From contig NC_060023.1 of the NCBI RefSeq assembly GCF_021134715.1, forward strand, positions 2,666,001 to 2,730,000: 64,000 nt of DNA. The letters run 5' to 3'. The notes below the pieces were generated by a model that was not told the origin of the DNA, searched no databases, and saw only the letters and a program-made list of their open reading frames with translations. Origin of the DNA: Daphnia pulex (Eukaryota; Arthropoda; Branchiopoda; Diplostraca; Daphniidae). A program made the translations under genes and the position numbers. Position 1 is the first letter of the stretch. Each line of letters starts with the position of its first letter. This document shows, piece by piece, positions 1 through 10,683 of the stretch.

Positions 1-652
1 CGGTAGCGGTAGCGGTGCATTGAAATATTCGTTGTTGCTATCCCCAATCAACAGATTCGGAACTCCACCTCTCTTGCGTCGACAAGCAGTAGTATATGAG
101 AACATGGTTGAAGTATAACAACTGAATACAGTTGCAGCGGTGATGGTTGACGTAGCCGTTGTGAAAGAAGTTACGCTGGGAGACAACGAGTTCATGACAA
201 TACTCGCCAAATAACTGCCAACCCCAAAGAATCTCGGTTCCGAATTCGCTCTCAGCTTTTCGTTACGAATTGTTTCCGACGGTCTTCCCAGGGTGCGCTG
301 TTCAACTTCTGAGTTATGTTGATAGTCGTATCTCTATGTATATTAAACAATTACAATACAAAAAATAATTTACTAATCGTCATTTCCATTTAACCAACCG
401 TTTATAAACTTATAAATTTCTTAAATTATTTAACTAGCGACTGAAAACTCAGTTAAAATTGAAAACCTTTACGTTTTCAGGGTCAAGATAGAGTCCAGCA
501 TCGTCTGACTTGGGAAGAACGGGCCCATAATTTTGAAGGTTTTGGTCGAACAAGGAATAAAAAGGCACGCGCCCCGGATGAAAGGACCAATAAATGTTTT
601 GCTGCCATGTAGCCGAAACGAAGCACAATAGAAACAAAGCAACGATATACAT
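1..652 (-). CDS. Secreted two-module Thr/Ser-rich protein, copy 1 (partial, runs off left edge)
   Basis: Unrecognised family; first member of the array. Exon 1 (473-652) encodes a signal peptide starting MYIVALFLLCFVSATWQQ, then an aromatic stretch with PFYSLFDQN, and ends at a GTAAAG donor in phase 0. Exon 2 (1-333, continuing out of the window) starts after an ATAG acceptor, reads DYQHN, then PRFFGVGSYLASI, a Thr/Ser run (VTSFTTATSTITAATVF), a Cys, and the polybasic site ACRRKRGG followed by NLLIGD. The window ends inside this exon, before the second module. The ATG at 652 lies in the same context as copies 2 and 3, and a TATA box and shared upstream element follow at 853-935. The protein is probably secreted and cut at the RRKR site, which is an inference; the family function is unknown. 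Confidence 0.75.
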
Positions 653-852
653 TTCCGTTGATTAATTTTTCTGTGAAAAAAATGGGTTTTATTCGTTCCA
701 CTCGCAAATAAAATCATAAAATAAAAATGTATTCTATGATTTCTATTCTCTTTATTATAGGAAGCTCTGTAGCTCACCGAGGACCTCGTCGGGCGAAGTC
801 AAGTTTCCACCTGATATACACATTGACTATATTTTTATTGGTTAGTTTCTCC

Positions 853-935
853 TTTTATAGGAAAAGCAGACTATTCTTTATACTCCTAAGCACGAGTTTT
901 CTGCATGTTATTAACAAAATCTGCATCAAAGAATG
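853..935 (-). promoter_or_regulatory. Promoter of copy 1: TATA box plus shared upstream element
   Basis: On the minus strand TATAAAA lies at 853-859. An upstream element reading CATTCTTTGATGCAGATTTT (916-935) recurs in front of copies 2 and 3 at a similar distance. Between TATA and the ATG lies a 5' UTR exon ending in GGTCCTCG|GTGAGC near 775 and a short intron ending TCACAG close to 675. Confidence 0.6.
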
Positions 936-1864
936 TATATACTTGACGGCAAACTGAATTTATGCAAAGAGAAAGACTAATAGTTTTTACTTTTGAAATT
1001 TTTAGTATTAAAAGAATTCGTCGCGAAGAAGAATGCGAGTACAGCATATTTCACATTTTCGAAATCTAAATATTTGTTGTATATAAATCACAAATATAAT
1101 GGTTTAAAGAAGGGTATCCTCATTCTAGACGGCTGAAGACGTGGTATACTCATACTTTGTAGATATATAAGAGGTGATGTTCATAGCCTGTAGCCTACCA
1201 TCCAATTTCAAGCTTTTTTTTTGGTCATTGGTGTTATACGTACTATATTACATATTTTTTAATTACTTGTGACAGATGCCTTAGCCACTAGGTACAGCAG
1301 TTCTTAAAAAAACACGACGATATTGTTATTTATATATACATACATGAAAGAGTCGATTGAACGAATTCCAAATTTGGTAGAGGAAAAAATATGAAAAATA
1401 GCAGTTTAATAAAGATAGGTCACATTATATAGATCAGTGGCCTATTTGTCGTGTGTTGTTTGCAGTTTATTATGCCGTGCATTAGGTTACAGGACTATTA
1501 TATGATGTGATCCTCTTATAGTTAAAAAAAAATCCATTTCAATAATTTGTCGACACCACTGCACATTACGTAATACGTCAGCATTTCTATTTGAGAGCAC
1601 ATTAGTTATTAGTCAACTTTGCTAGAAAAAGGATTTATAAAATTATTTATTCCTGTTTCTTTTGTAAGATATTAACCGTTTAATTTCTTAAATTCAATTT
1701 AACGCGAAAATAGTTGAATAAATGCTATTTGTGTATTGAGTTCAATTAAGCAATCAGAATAAACGAAATAATATTTTTCTATTGAAAGGTAAGAACCGTG
1801 CATTCCAAACGACTTAATAGCGGAGTCATTTTGTAAATAAAATGTTGTCCCAAACAACAATAGG
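936..1864. other. AT-rich spacer between copies 1 and 2
   Basis: No coding frame with codon bias, no RNA gene and no clear repeat is visible. It holds the distal promoter of copy 1 and the 3' flank of copy 2. Confidence 0.5.
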
Positions 1865-2946
1865 TTAACAAATATTCATTCCAGGTGGAACGCAATTCAG
1901 TAGGACACCAGCTCCAGCAAAATTGTCTGAAAAAATTCTCGAACTTGTTGAATAATAAACCGAATAGGAAGTGACAGTCGAAGTAACAGTGATAGAAATA
2001 GCAAAATTTCGATTTTGACGAATGTAACGGTCGACTGAAATTTGTTTTGGAAAATATTCGCGGACATGGACTCCCTCCTCGTTCAAAGAAGATTTTACCA
2101 AATGGGTTGCATCAATGTTCTGGCCTTCTTTAATAGGCAGTGTTTCAGACACACTAGCGGCCGCACTGTAAATATAATTTTTTAAAAGGCATGACAGAGA
2201 CATAAATAATATTTTCACACATTAAGTAACAGTTTGCAATTATTATTATTTAATATTTTTTGTATTGTTGATTACTTTCCATCGCTGTTGAAAAATGATG
2301 TGGTAGGATAATCGTCATCACGGTCTCCAATCAATATCGCGGAAATCATATCTCTCTTGCGTCGGCACGGGGGAGGATTTGCGGTGAATACAGTTGAAGT
2401 AAAACAATTAAACATGGTTCCAGCAGTGATGACGGACGTCATCGTTTTGTACGAAGTCACTGTACTGAAGAGATTCAGCGGGTTCGTTATAACGCTGCCC
2501 AAATAATTGCTAATTCCAACAAATCTTGGTTCCGAGTTCGCTCTCAGTTTTTGGTGATTATTTTTCGGTGGTCTTACGAGATTACGTTGTGCAATTTCCT
2601 GTTCGTGTTGTTGGTAGTCCGCGTAAATCTGAATGTATTTCATGAAATATTTAAAACATTTTACGATTATTTACCATAAGCACCAAACCACCCGTTCCTC
2701 AAAAATTTTTAATTTGCCAAAATTATTTTTAAAAAAGGAAATATTTGAAAACCACTAATTTACGTTGTCAGAGTAAAGCTGGAGGCCAGCAGCGTCTGAT
2801 CTAGGAAGAATGGGCCTAATATAATTTTGAAAGTTTTGGTCGAACACGGAATAAAAAGGAAAACGAGCGGGATAGAAAGATTGGTAGACGTGTTGCTGCC
2901 ATGTAGCCGAGACAAAACACAGTAGAAACAAAACAGCGATTTTCAT
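1865..2946 (-). CDS. Secreted two-module Thr/Ser-rich protein, copy 2
   Basis: Three exons close in frame to 278 residues: 2764-2946, 2276-2628 and 1865-2165, with introns in phase 0 and phase 2. Exon 1 gives the signal peptide MKIAVLFLLCFVSATWQQ and PFYSVFDQN. Exon 2 gives DYQQHEQEIAQR, SEPRFVGISNYLGSV, a Thr/Ser/Val module (TVTSYKTMTSVITAGTMFNC), then the polybasic site PCRRKRD and AILIGDRDDDY. Exon 3 gives ATHLVKSSLNEE, VREYFPKQ and a second module (ITVTSTVTSYSVYYSTSS) ending in CVPPGMNIC. The start is chosen because it opens the signal peptide and matches copies 1 and 3. No known domain is recognised. It is probably secreted and may be cut after RRKR. All splice sites look intact, so this is a good reference copy of the first subfamily. 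Confidence 0.8.
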
Positions 2947-3118
2947 TTTGGTCGATTAATTTTTCTGTAAAAATAATAAAAAAAAAAAAGTTTTTCTATT
3001 ATTTCTGACTGAATATTTGAATTTCAATCTGGGTCTAAAACTCACCGTGAATCTCGCCGAGCAAAGTCAAGTTTCCACCTGATAGTCCCGTTGACTGCTT
3101 TGAATGGATAGTTTCGCC

Positions 3119-3217
3119 TTTTATAGCAACGAAAAACAAAAGCACATGCACGTCGGCAAGCTGTTATTCGTGGGTATTCTACAATAAGCCGGTGGCAAAA
3201 ATCTGCATCAAAGAATG
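3119..3217 (-). promoter_or_regulatory. Promoter of copy 2: TATA box plus shared upstream element
   Basis: TATAAAA on the minus strand at 3119-3125. The shared element CATTCTTTGATGCAGATTTT lies at 3198-3217, followed downstream by TGCCACCGG. It is nearly identical to the element in front of copy 3. Confidence 0.65.
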
Positions 3218-4079
3218 CTACCTTAACCAAATTGAATATTTTTAAGATATTTTTTATTTTTAAGATTTATTTTTTTTTTCTCATATTTTTAAGACTCGTT
3301 TTGCTTATTGTGTTATTAAGGTAATTTTTCAAAATTCCGTCGCATTATTGAAGAATGCGATCCGGTCATCCGGAATAATTAAAATATTTTTGAATCTGCA
3401 CATTCAGTCATTCAAAAAAAATGCGCAAGGATAATAACGAAAAGTATATCCTTGGTATATCCAGGCATAATTAACGTTCAAGACGTACGCTGAAGAGGGG
3501 ACTGACGGGAACTGCTGAAAATTCCTCATCCTTAAAAGTTCAAACTATTGGCCGGTCTCAGCAACACTTATTCAAAAATATTTCAGTGTACACAGATCTT
3601 AAAAAACTTGGAGATAGTGGACTGCACTGGAGAATTGCGAAACGAAATATTTTACTCTACGATATCCCGCCATGGGATATCTTATAATTTGCCACGAGTA
3701 TGCACATATCCATACTAGTACTAATGAAGATATAATAGCGCGATCAAAATATGTCTGAAAAAAAATTGTGATATAATCAGATACAATAATAATAAGGCAT
3801 ATAAAATTTAATTCCTAATTGAATATATATATATTTTTAAAGACATGTTAAGGTGTTTAAGTGTAATGACCTTTAAAAAAAACGTAAAATTTTTGTTTTC
3901 GGACAAAGCGAACTTTCCGCACAACACATTTATTAACTAGATCATGACGGCTAGAATAATTTCGAAATGTAAATGTATTCGGCTGTTAGACGAGAGCCGT
4001 AATAATGCCACACCCTAAAGAAATGTCATTGGTCTCACTAAACATTGAATTCGCATGACTGAACTCACGAACAACAAGT
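3218..4079. other. Spacer between copies 2 and 3
   Basis: AT-rich, with no supported gene. Nothing repeat-like beyond short A/T runs was seen. Confidence 0.5.
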
Positions 4080-5123
4080 TTAACAAAGATTCATTCCAGG
4101 TAACAAACACAGCAATGTGACACCATCGTTAGCAAAATAATGCGAAAAAATCCTCGTAGTTGTTGAATAATAAACCGAATAGGAAGTGACAGTCGAAACA
4201 ACAGTGATGGCAAAAATACCGAAATTTCGATTTTGACGAAAGTAACGGTCAATTGAAATTTGTTTTGGGAAATATTCGCGGACATGGACTTCCTCCTCAT
4301 TCAAAGAAGATTTTACCAAATGGGTTGCATCAATGTTCTGGCCTTCTTTTGGGAGCTCTTCAGACACACTAGCCGCCGCCCTGGATATAATGTTATTATA
4401 CATTAACAACAGTCCGTGTATAATTATTATAATTGCTGCTTACTTTCCGTCGCTGCTGAATGAAGTGGTCGAATCATTTTCATCAGCGGCTCCAATCAAT
4501 AACATGGAAAGCGCATCTCTCTTGCGTCGGCACGGAGTAGGATTGCTATTAACGAACAGGTCAGATTTGAAGCAGTTGTACATTGTTGCCACAGTGATGG
4601 TCGATGTCGTCGTTGTGAATGAAGTGACTGTGTTGAGGAGATTCAGCGAACTCAACAGAACGCTGGCCAAATATTTATTATAGCCAAAGAATCTCGGTTC
4701 AGAGTTCACTTTCAGCCTTTCTTGAAGATCTTTTTCCTCGGTTGTTTCCTCAGTTGTTTCAAAAGTGCGTTGCGCAATTTCCTGCTGGCGTTGTTGATAG
4801 TCCGTGTACATATATTCGACGGTTGATTAAATTACACAAAATACATAAAACATTTTAAGATTAAACACTTAAGCACCCGTTTTTTAAACTTGCGAAATTT
4901 GTGAAATTTATTTAAAGAACATTGGTCCATAATAAATGAAAATACGTACGTTTCCAGAGTAAGGCTGAAGTCCAGCAGCGCCTGACCCAGGATGAATGGG
5001 CCCATAATTTTGGTCGAAAACGGAATAAAAAGGCAAACGGCCAGAATAGACGGACCAATAAACGTGTTGTTGCCATGTAGCCGAGACAGAGCACAGTAGA
5101 AACAAAACAGCAATAATTTTCAT
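4080..5123 (-). CDS. Secreted two-module Thr/Ser-rich protein, copy 3 (splice acceptor changed)
   Basis: Close paralog of copy 2. Exon 1 (4950-5123) encodes MKIIAVLFLLCSVSATWQQ and PFYSVFDQN. Exon 2 carries SEPRFFGYNKYLASVL, the Thr-rich module (TVTSFTTTTSTITVATMYNC), PCRRKRD and MLLIGAADEND, and ends at a GTAAGC donor (low end 4444). Exon 3 (4080-4380) ends CLLPGMNLC. At the position where copies 1 and 2 have an AG acceptor this copy reads ATATG, so the ancestral acceptor appears lost. The nearest in-frame replacement is CGCCAG, giving an exon start at 4784 and a 271-residue product that lacks about eight residues. Otherwise the frames are open, so the gene may still work. The function is unknown, as for the other copies. 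Confidence 0.65.
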
Positions 5124-5312
5124 TTCGGCTCTGATAAAATTTTCTGGAAAAATAAAAAATGTGCTTGTCAAAAATTTGTGACAGGATATTTCAACATCAA
5201 AACATGCTCTATAACTCACTCACCGAGAACCGCCGCGAGAACCTCGTCGGGCCAACTCAAGTTTCCACCTGAAATCAGATTGGAATAAATCGGGAATAAA
5301 TAATATCTCTCC

Positions 5313-5398
5313 TTTTATAAACGCAAGCACACGGCAAGTTCGCTATACGTGGTTGTATTCTATAACAAGCCAGTGGCAAAAATCTGCATCAAAGAATG
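5313..5398 (-). promoter_or_regulatory. Promoter of copy 3: TATA box plus shared upstream element
   Basis: TATAAAA at 5313-5319 (minus strand). The shared element CATTCTTTGATGCAGATTTT is at 5379-5398, followed by TGCCACTGG, as in copy 2. Confidence 0.65.
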
Positions 5399-5893
5399 TT
5401 TCTTGAACAAAACTGAAAATAAAAAAAAAAATACTCGTTTTTGCCGCTGTTCCGCTGATGAGGTCATTTTTGAAAAATTTGCCGCTAAATAGCGATTTGA
5501 TATGTCCGATTAGAAGTTTGTGAAATATTTTACAGTCTAACAGCGAACTTAAAAAATGTAATTACTGTTAAAATAATGCATATTTTTATATTATTCGTAA
5601 TCGTTCGTATCAAGAAATGAGGTAATAGTGCTTTGAGAAAGCACAAACAACTGTGAAATCATTCATCACCGTGTATAGTATGATAATTTTGTTTCAAATC
5701 ATGTATTTCCATCATCACTAGTTGATTACTGGCTACGCCGAAAAACCGCGGTTCATATGCTGCGGTGCAGATATAAATTAAATGGAACAAACAAATAATT
5801 AAGAAAAAAAAAATAAAACAGTTTCGCTGGAGAATTTTGAGGTGTGCGTGTGTAGAAAGAGTCGCTGAAATGGTCTTTTCTGTTTGAATTCTT
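5399..5893. other. Spacer between copies 3 and 4
   Basis: Contains the upstream flank of copy 3 and the 3' flank of copy 4. Short ORFs here overlap the exon of copy 4 in another frame and show no family features. Confidence 0.5.
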
Positions 5894-6917
5894 TTAGCAA
5901 ACAGCAAAGCCGGACGGAAGGCATTTAAGCTGGGCGTCGGCTGCCACGGTGGCAGTCGCCTTGATGGTGGCGCCGGCAAAGGAGAAGACAGTGGTCATGG
6001 AAGTCACCGAAACAGTGGTAGTGAGGCTCAAACTGTTCAGATTGAGCAAGCCTCTGTCTTCTTGGCTGGGGTTCACTTCGACGTCATCAGCTGAATGATT
6101 CAGAGTCTGGGAGGACTCAATTTCCGGCTCACTGCTGGCTTCCTTCCCTTCGGCAGCCGGAATAATTTCAACGGCCGACACTTCGAGACTGGAAAAAATA
6201 ATTGCAGATAAAAACTATTTGATTGTGTGTACGTCAATTAAATTTTATATGTGAAAATTACGCGATAGGTTGAGCGGGTTCGATCGCCTCCTTGGTTAAG
6301 TCTGAACCGGCCAGCAGCTGCGCTACATCACGACGACGACGGGCGCAGGCCGTAGTGGCCAGCGTTGCAGCCACTGGTGGAGCTGCAAGCGGATCGGCAG
6401 GCACAACAACTGAAAACTGGGCTGTAGGAATGCACTTGACGGTTGTTGGCGTCGAAACAACAACGGTGGAAGTCGCTATAATTGTCTAACAAAGGAATAA
6501 AAAGAAATTAAAATTATGAATCAAAGTGCCATACAATAACAACTTACAGTGGTGGTGGTGAAGGGTCTGAAATTCGTCAATGCGCTGGGCAATGAAAACA
6601 GGATTTTTTCTTCTTGATCGTGTTCGATTGACGGTTCAATTTTAGGTTGATTGTCGATGTCCTGATTAAATTTTATTTAAAAAAAAGTTGGGATATAGTA
6701 TCCAATCCAACATTTATGAGACATACAAAACAGAATAAAAATAGATTTAAGTTCTTACCTTAATTTCTGGCAGGGCTTCAATGTCGGCTGCTGGTTGTCC
6801 ATCGGAGTAAAACAAAGGCATCAAGTGAGCCCTTGGAGCGTAGGGCATTGGCCAGACGTACCTCTGCTGATACGATAAGCCGACGAAGCAAGTGAGGAAG
6901 ATCAACGCCAATTTCAT
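5894..6917 (-). CDS. Secreted two-module Thr/Ser-rich protein, copy 4
   Basis: Four exons give 263 residues: 6759-6917, 6548-6661, 6262-6485 and 5894-6188 (phases 0, 0, 2). Exon 1 encodes a signal peptide (MKLALIFLTCFVGLSYQQ) and MPLFYSDGQPA. Exon 2 ends in PFTTTT, where an extra intron not seen in copies 5 to 7 splits the first module. Exon 3 gives STVVSTPTTVKCIPTAQF, then the polybasic site ACARRRRDVAQLLAG. Exon 4 carries an acidic Ser/Glu stretch and the second module SLTTTVSVTSMTTVF, ending KCLPSGFAVC. The start ATG follows directly after a CATCAG acceptor, so the 5' UTR has its own intron. The product is probably secreted and cut at RRRR|D. No known family is recognised. Confidence 0.8.
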
Positions 6918-7067
6918 CTGATGACCAGAATTATCACAAAATAATTAGTTGACAGTCAGGAAAGATACAAATAAGAAAAAATAAATTCAGATTAATTTGT
7001 GTATAGTTACCTTGCGGTGTTCGATGCTGGAGTGTAACTAAACTACCCTCCATCCACCCCGTTGCTC

Positions 7068-7076
7068 TTTATATAG
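7068..7076 (-). promoter_or_regulatory. TATA box of copy 4
   Basis: CTATATAAA on the minus strand. It lies upstream of a 5' UTR exon ending CCGCAAG|GTAACT near 7010, about 150 bp from the ATG. Confidence 0.55.
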
Positions 7077-7992
7077 TCGGGGCTATGGAACCCAAGAATA
7101 TCATCATCCCTTTTCTTCTTCCTATAAATGTGTTAATGTATGCTATAACCTTCTCGTGTTTTCTCGAGAAAATTTTTTCTTCTGTTATAGCCCTAGCTTT
7201 TAGTTGATAGCATCAGTTAAGAAACGGGAAGAAAAACGGGGCGATTCCTTTTTCTTCCACCCTCTCTTATTATATTCAACCCCCATCCACCCCTTCTCTC
7301 CGAATAGTTTATAGACCTGTTGGTCATGGACTCTTGGACGTCCTTCACCCAACCTGGAAGTTCAAGTTCCTTTTAGTTCATTCACTTTTATATGTCCGTA
7401 GACAAATGCACGTAGGGCTTTCAAAACTCATGTGATGGGTTGGCTGTTGAAGATAAACCGACCAGTTTTTTTTAAAGCTATATAACAACATCCACACGTG
7501 GCTGCTTTCGTATTAGTTAAAAATAACAAAAGAAGTCTTTTCAATGGCTCATAACCCCGTCCAAAGATAATCTATTTCATAATTCATGTCAAAAAATTTC
7601 TAATCCGAGTGTCATTTTGTTTATATGTGTCTCATATTTATGTCGCGTAAATTCCGCATATTATTTGATATTAATGTTAATCAAATTATACTGATGGAGT
7701 CACTGTTTTATAGGGTTTTATATGTTGGCTGCGATTTATCGACGACATCCGCAACAAATTCTATTCAATTTATCTCGTCAAGGCAAGCAAACACATCCCC
7801 ACTTCATCCAGATATTAGTTTTTGTAATGGAAGGTTATATAACTTATTCTTGTATTCATCGTCACACATTCAAAAGGGAAATCAAGAGGACACAAAAACC
7901 TGAAATTTTTTTTTTCATTGAGCCACCCGAATAAAAATCAATCGAAATTTAAATGAGAAAAAAGTTGGTTATTCCTGAGTTGAAAATGACAT
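7077..7992. other. Spacer between copies 4 and 5
   Basis: No supported gene. The ORFs at 7,625-7,934 lack codon bias, promoter or family match. Pyrimidine-rich runs (CCACCC) occur near 7,260-7,300. Confidence 0.5.
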
Positions 7993-8848
7993 TTAAGCGG
8001 CACAGGCGAGGAATCCGGACGGAAGGCATTTCAGACCGGCAGCCCCGGTTAATTCTTTAGTGGACGTGATGGTCTGAGGAACAAATACGAAAGACGTGGA
8101 AGAAACGGTCACCAGCTTGGTGGTCGTGACCGGAGGACTTCCTAGACGGATTTCCGCCTTCTCCACAACTTCTTCGTCCGATTTGGAAGACGCCAGTTCC
8201 GGCTGGTCTTGCATCAGCGGAGTATCAAGGATCACACTGGTCTCCATTCTGCGATTGTGGCACAGAAAATGAATCGATTTGAACTCAAATGCAATTTGAT
8301 GAATGCTTACGGCAATGGTAGAGCTGGTTGGATGATGTCGACGGTTTCACCCAAAAGAGCCGAGACGTCGCGACGGCGGCGGGCGCAGGCCGTAGTGGCG
8401 AGAACGGCAGGTGTTGGCGGATCTACAACGGCTGGTGCGACAATCGAGAACTCGGCCAACGGGATGCAGGTGACATACGCCGCCGATGTGACGGTCGTCA
8501 CGGCCACTACGGTCGTCGTCGACGTCCTGGTAATTAAATTGGAAATGGGCGAGAGAATGTTACCGAACAGGCGACCCAATGGCGTGTCGTTGATGTTGTT
8601 CCTCGGCAGGATCTCTTCAGCCTATGGCATTATTGTCAATCATTTCTAGCGCTTGAGATAATTGGAGGATAATTTTGTTATTTTACCTTGCTGTCGTCGT
8701 TGAAGAAATCGTAGCCGGCCGGAATTCCGTTGGCGTAAAACAACGGGACGTAGCGGGCCCGAGCTTGACGGGCGTACGGCATCGGCGGCCTGACGCCGGT
8801 GGCCAGGCAGGCCAAGCAAAGTAGCAAGAACGACAGCAGCAATTTCAT
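7993..8848 (-). CDS. Secreted two-module Thr/Ser-rich protein, copy 5
   Basis: Three exons give 242 residues: 8687-8848, 8311-8621 and 7993-8248 (phases 0 and 2). The signal peptide MKLLLSFLLLCLACLATG is followed by VPLFYANGIPAGYDFF. Module 1 reads ISNLITRTSTTTVVAVTTVT and YVTCIPLAEF, then ACARRRRDVSALLGE. Exon 3 begins with METSVI after a phase-2 split codon. Module 2 reads TTTKLVTVSSTSFVFV and ends KCLPSGFLACAA. The ATG abuts a TATACAG acceptor. Bases here are GC-richer than the flanks, as expected for real coding sequence. It is likely secreted and cut at RRRR|D; the role is unknown. Confidence 0.82.
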
Positions 8849-8993
8849 CTGTATATACAATCACAATTAAAATTTAGTTTCATTGAATATTTTACACAAA
8901 ATGATTGAAATTGATTTAGAAGAGAAGAACTTACTTTTGTTGAGCGCGTCTGAGGGTTGAAGGTGAACTCTTGATTTCTTGGCCGTCTTACCG

Positions 8994-9001
8994 TATTTAT
9001 A
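8994..9001 (-). promoter_or_regulatory. TATA box of copy 5
   Basis: TATAAATA on the minus strand, about 150 bp upstream of the ATG, with a 5' UTR intron between (acceptor directly at the ATG). Confidence 0.55.
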
Positions 9002-9721
9002 CGCAAGCAGCTTTCATCCCCCTATCGTTCAGTAAATTCTATTCTCCACCCCTTTAGCCCCCCCCCTTTTACCCTCCTCCCCCTTCCACCCGTTAAAAAA
9101 TTTCAAACTTATATAACGCAAGAGAAAACGGGGCAGTAGTAATTGTCCGAAACTTTTAAATTTAACATCCGCTTTTTAAAACCAATTAAAAAATTATTTT
9201 GATCTTTTAGTTTTGGGCACTCGACTGGAACTTTAATTTTTTAACCCCTGCAAGTACAATAAGTCCAAGTCATTGCCCCTTGATTCCAGCAGAAGCCCAG
9301 ACCTTGTGATGACGTTGGCCTCTGGCAATGTTTTGTATGGGGTGCGCAACAGCACGTGGAATAGTAGACACAAACAAAGGCTTTGACATCACAACAAAGA
9401 ATCGTGAGATTTTTCAACCCGAGCGATGAACTCGCCCTTGTCTCACGTACTAAAGCACAACAGTATAGGCATCCATCGAAATAAATCCGAAAAAATCCAT
9501 ATTGGGAATTCATTATGTAAATTCTAGAGATCAAACGACGCACGGCTTAGTGTCTTTCATTCCTCCCAAAGAATAAATTAACGAATGAAATCAAAAGAGA
9601 CACGGTGTGTATTTTCCTGAGCATCTAAATAGTATTGAGGTCGATTGAGGTAATAGCAGTAAATAATCATAGGAAAAAAAATTCAGAAATTGGTAAATAA
9701 AAAATCAGATCGTTTAATAAA
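9002..9721. other. Spacer between copies 5 and 6
   Basis: A C-rich run lies near 9,050-9,090. The ORF at 9,241-9,543 is not supported by any start context, splice signal or family match. Confidence 0.45.
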
Positions 9722-10535
9722 TTAAGTGCAAATGACAAATCCGGATGGGAGGCACAGCAATCCGGCGGCTATGCCCAGCGATGTGGTGGACGTGATGGAA
9801 GTGGCCACAAAAGCGTAAGTAGTCGTGTAACTAGTTGCCGAAACCGTGGTGGTGAAAGCCGCTCGTTGCTGATACGTCGAATAATCGGCGATCGACGGTT
9901 CCAGCGCTTCTTCTTTTTGCGACGAAATAATGTCCGCCATCACAGCTGGAACGTCGTCGGCAATCACGCTCGTTTCCAATCTAATAATTCATTAATGATT
10001 ACAATCAGTTGATTGACATTTTATGCACAATGGACTTACGGTTTTGGTAGGTCGGGTTTGATTTCGATTTCGTCGCCGACCAGCAATTGATTTTTGACGT
10101 CCCTCCGCCGTCTGGCGCAAGCGGTGGTGGCCGAAAATTGGGCGGCCGGGATGCACTTGACGACGGCGGCCGTCGTGGCCGTCGACGTCACCACCGACGT
10201 CAGTGTCGTCGTCGTCGTGAACAGGTAGATGCTGTTGGCGTTGAGGAATAAGCGCTGCGGGGCGTTGTTGCGCGGAATCACTTCTGCGCTCTGCTTTTCA
10301 TCCTGCCCGCGCCAAATTGATAAAATTCAAATTCAAATGATGAAATGTATAATCGTATTTTTACCTTGGGGTTTACGTCGCTCTTCTTGACGACGTCGTA
10401 GCCAGCCGGAAGTCCATCGCTGTAATAGAGGGGCTTGTAAGCGGCCTGATTCGGATCGATGGGAAACGGCCAAATAAAGCGCTCCTGTTGGGAAGCGCAG
10501 ACGAAACAACCCAAGACGAGAAGTGCCAATTTCAT
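9722..10535 (-). CDS. Secreted two-module Thr/Ser-rich protein, copy 6
   Basis: Three exons give 230 residues, the shortest and cleanest member: 10365-10535, 10040-10302 and 9722-9980 (phases 0 and 2). The signal peptide MKLALLVLGCFVCASQQ is followed by KPLYYSDGLPAGYDVV. Module 1 is IYLFTTTTTLTSVVTSTATT, VVKCIPAAQF, then ACARRRRDVKNQLLVGD. Module 2 is AFTTTVSATSYTTTYAFVAT with LLCLPSGFVIC near the end. The parallel layout of the two modules (F-TTT, Thr/Ser/Val run, C-[IL]-P-x3-F) is clearest here. The ATG abuts a TATATAG acceptor. I expect secretion and cleavage after RRRR. Confidence 0.85.
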
Positions 10536-10676
10536 CTATATAATTTGAGTGTTACCGAATATAATCAGCTGAAAATAAAAATTTGAAAAATAGTTTCAAC
10601 GGAGTTCAAATAGAAAGCTTCTTACCCTGATGTTGTCTATGGTCAAGACCTGTCTTCCCTCGACTCCAAGTCTAGA

Positions 10677-10683
10677 TTTTATA
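10677..10683 (-). promoter_or_regulatory. TATA box of copy 6
   Basis: TATAAAA on the minus strand. A 5' UTR exon follows and ends at CATCAG|GGTAAG near 10,626. Confidence 0.55.

Noticed and set aside
727-957. Plus-strand ORF of 76 codons
   Set aside because: It overlaps the promoter and 5' UTR of copy 1 on the other strand and has no features of a protein.
8209-8649. Plus-strand ORF of 146 codons antisense to copy 5
   Set aside because: It mirrors the GC-rich exon of copy 5; the minus frame has the signal peptide, splice sites and family motifs.
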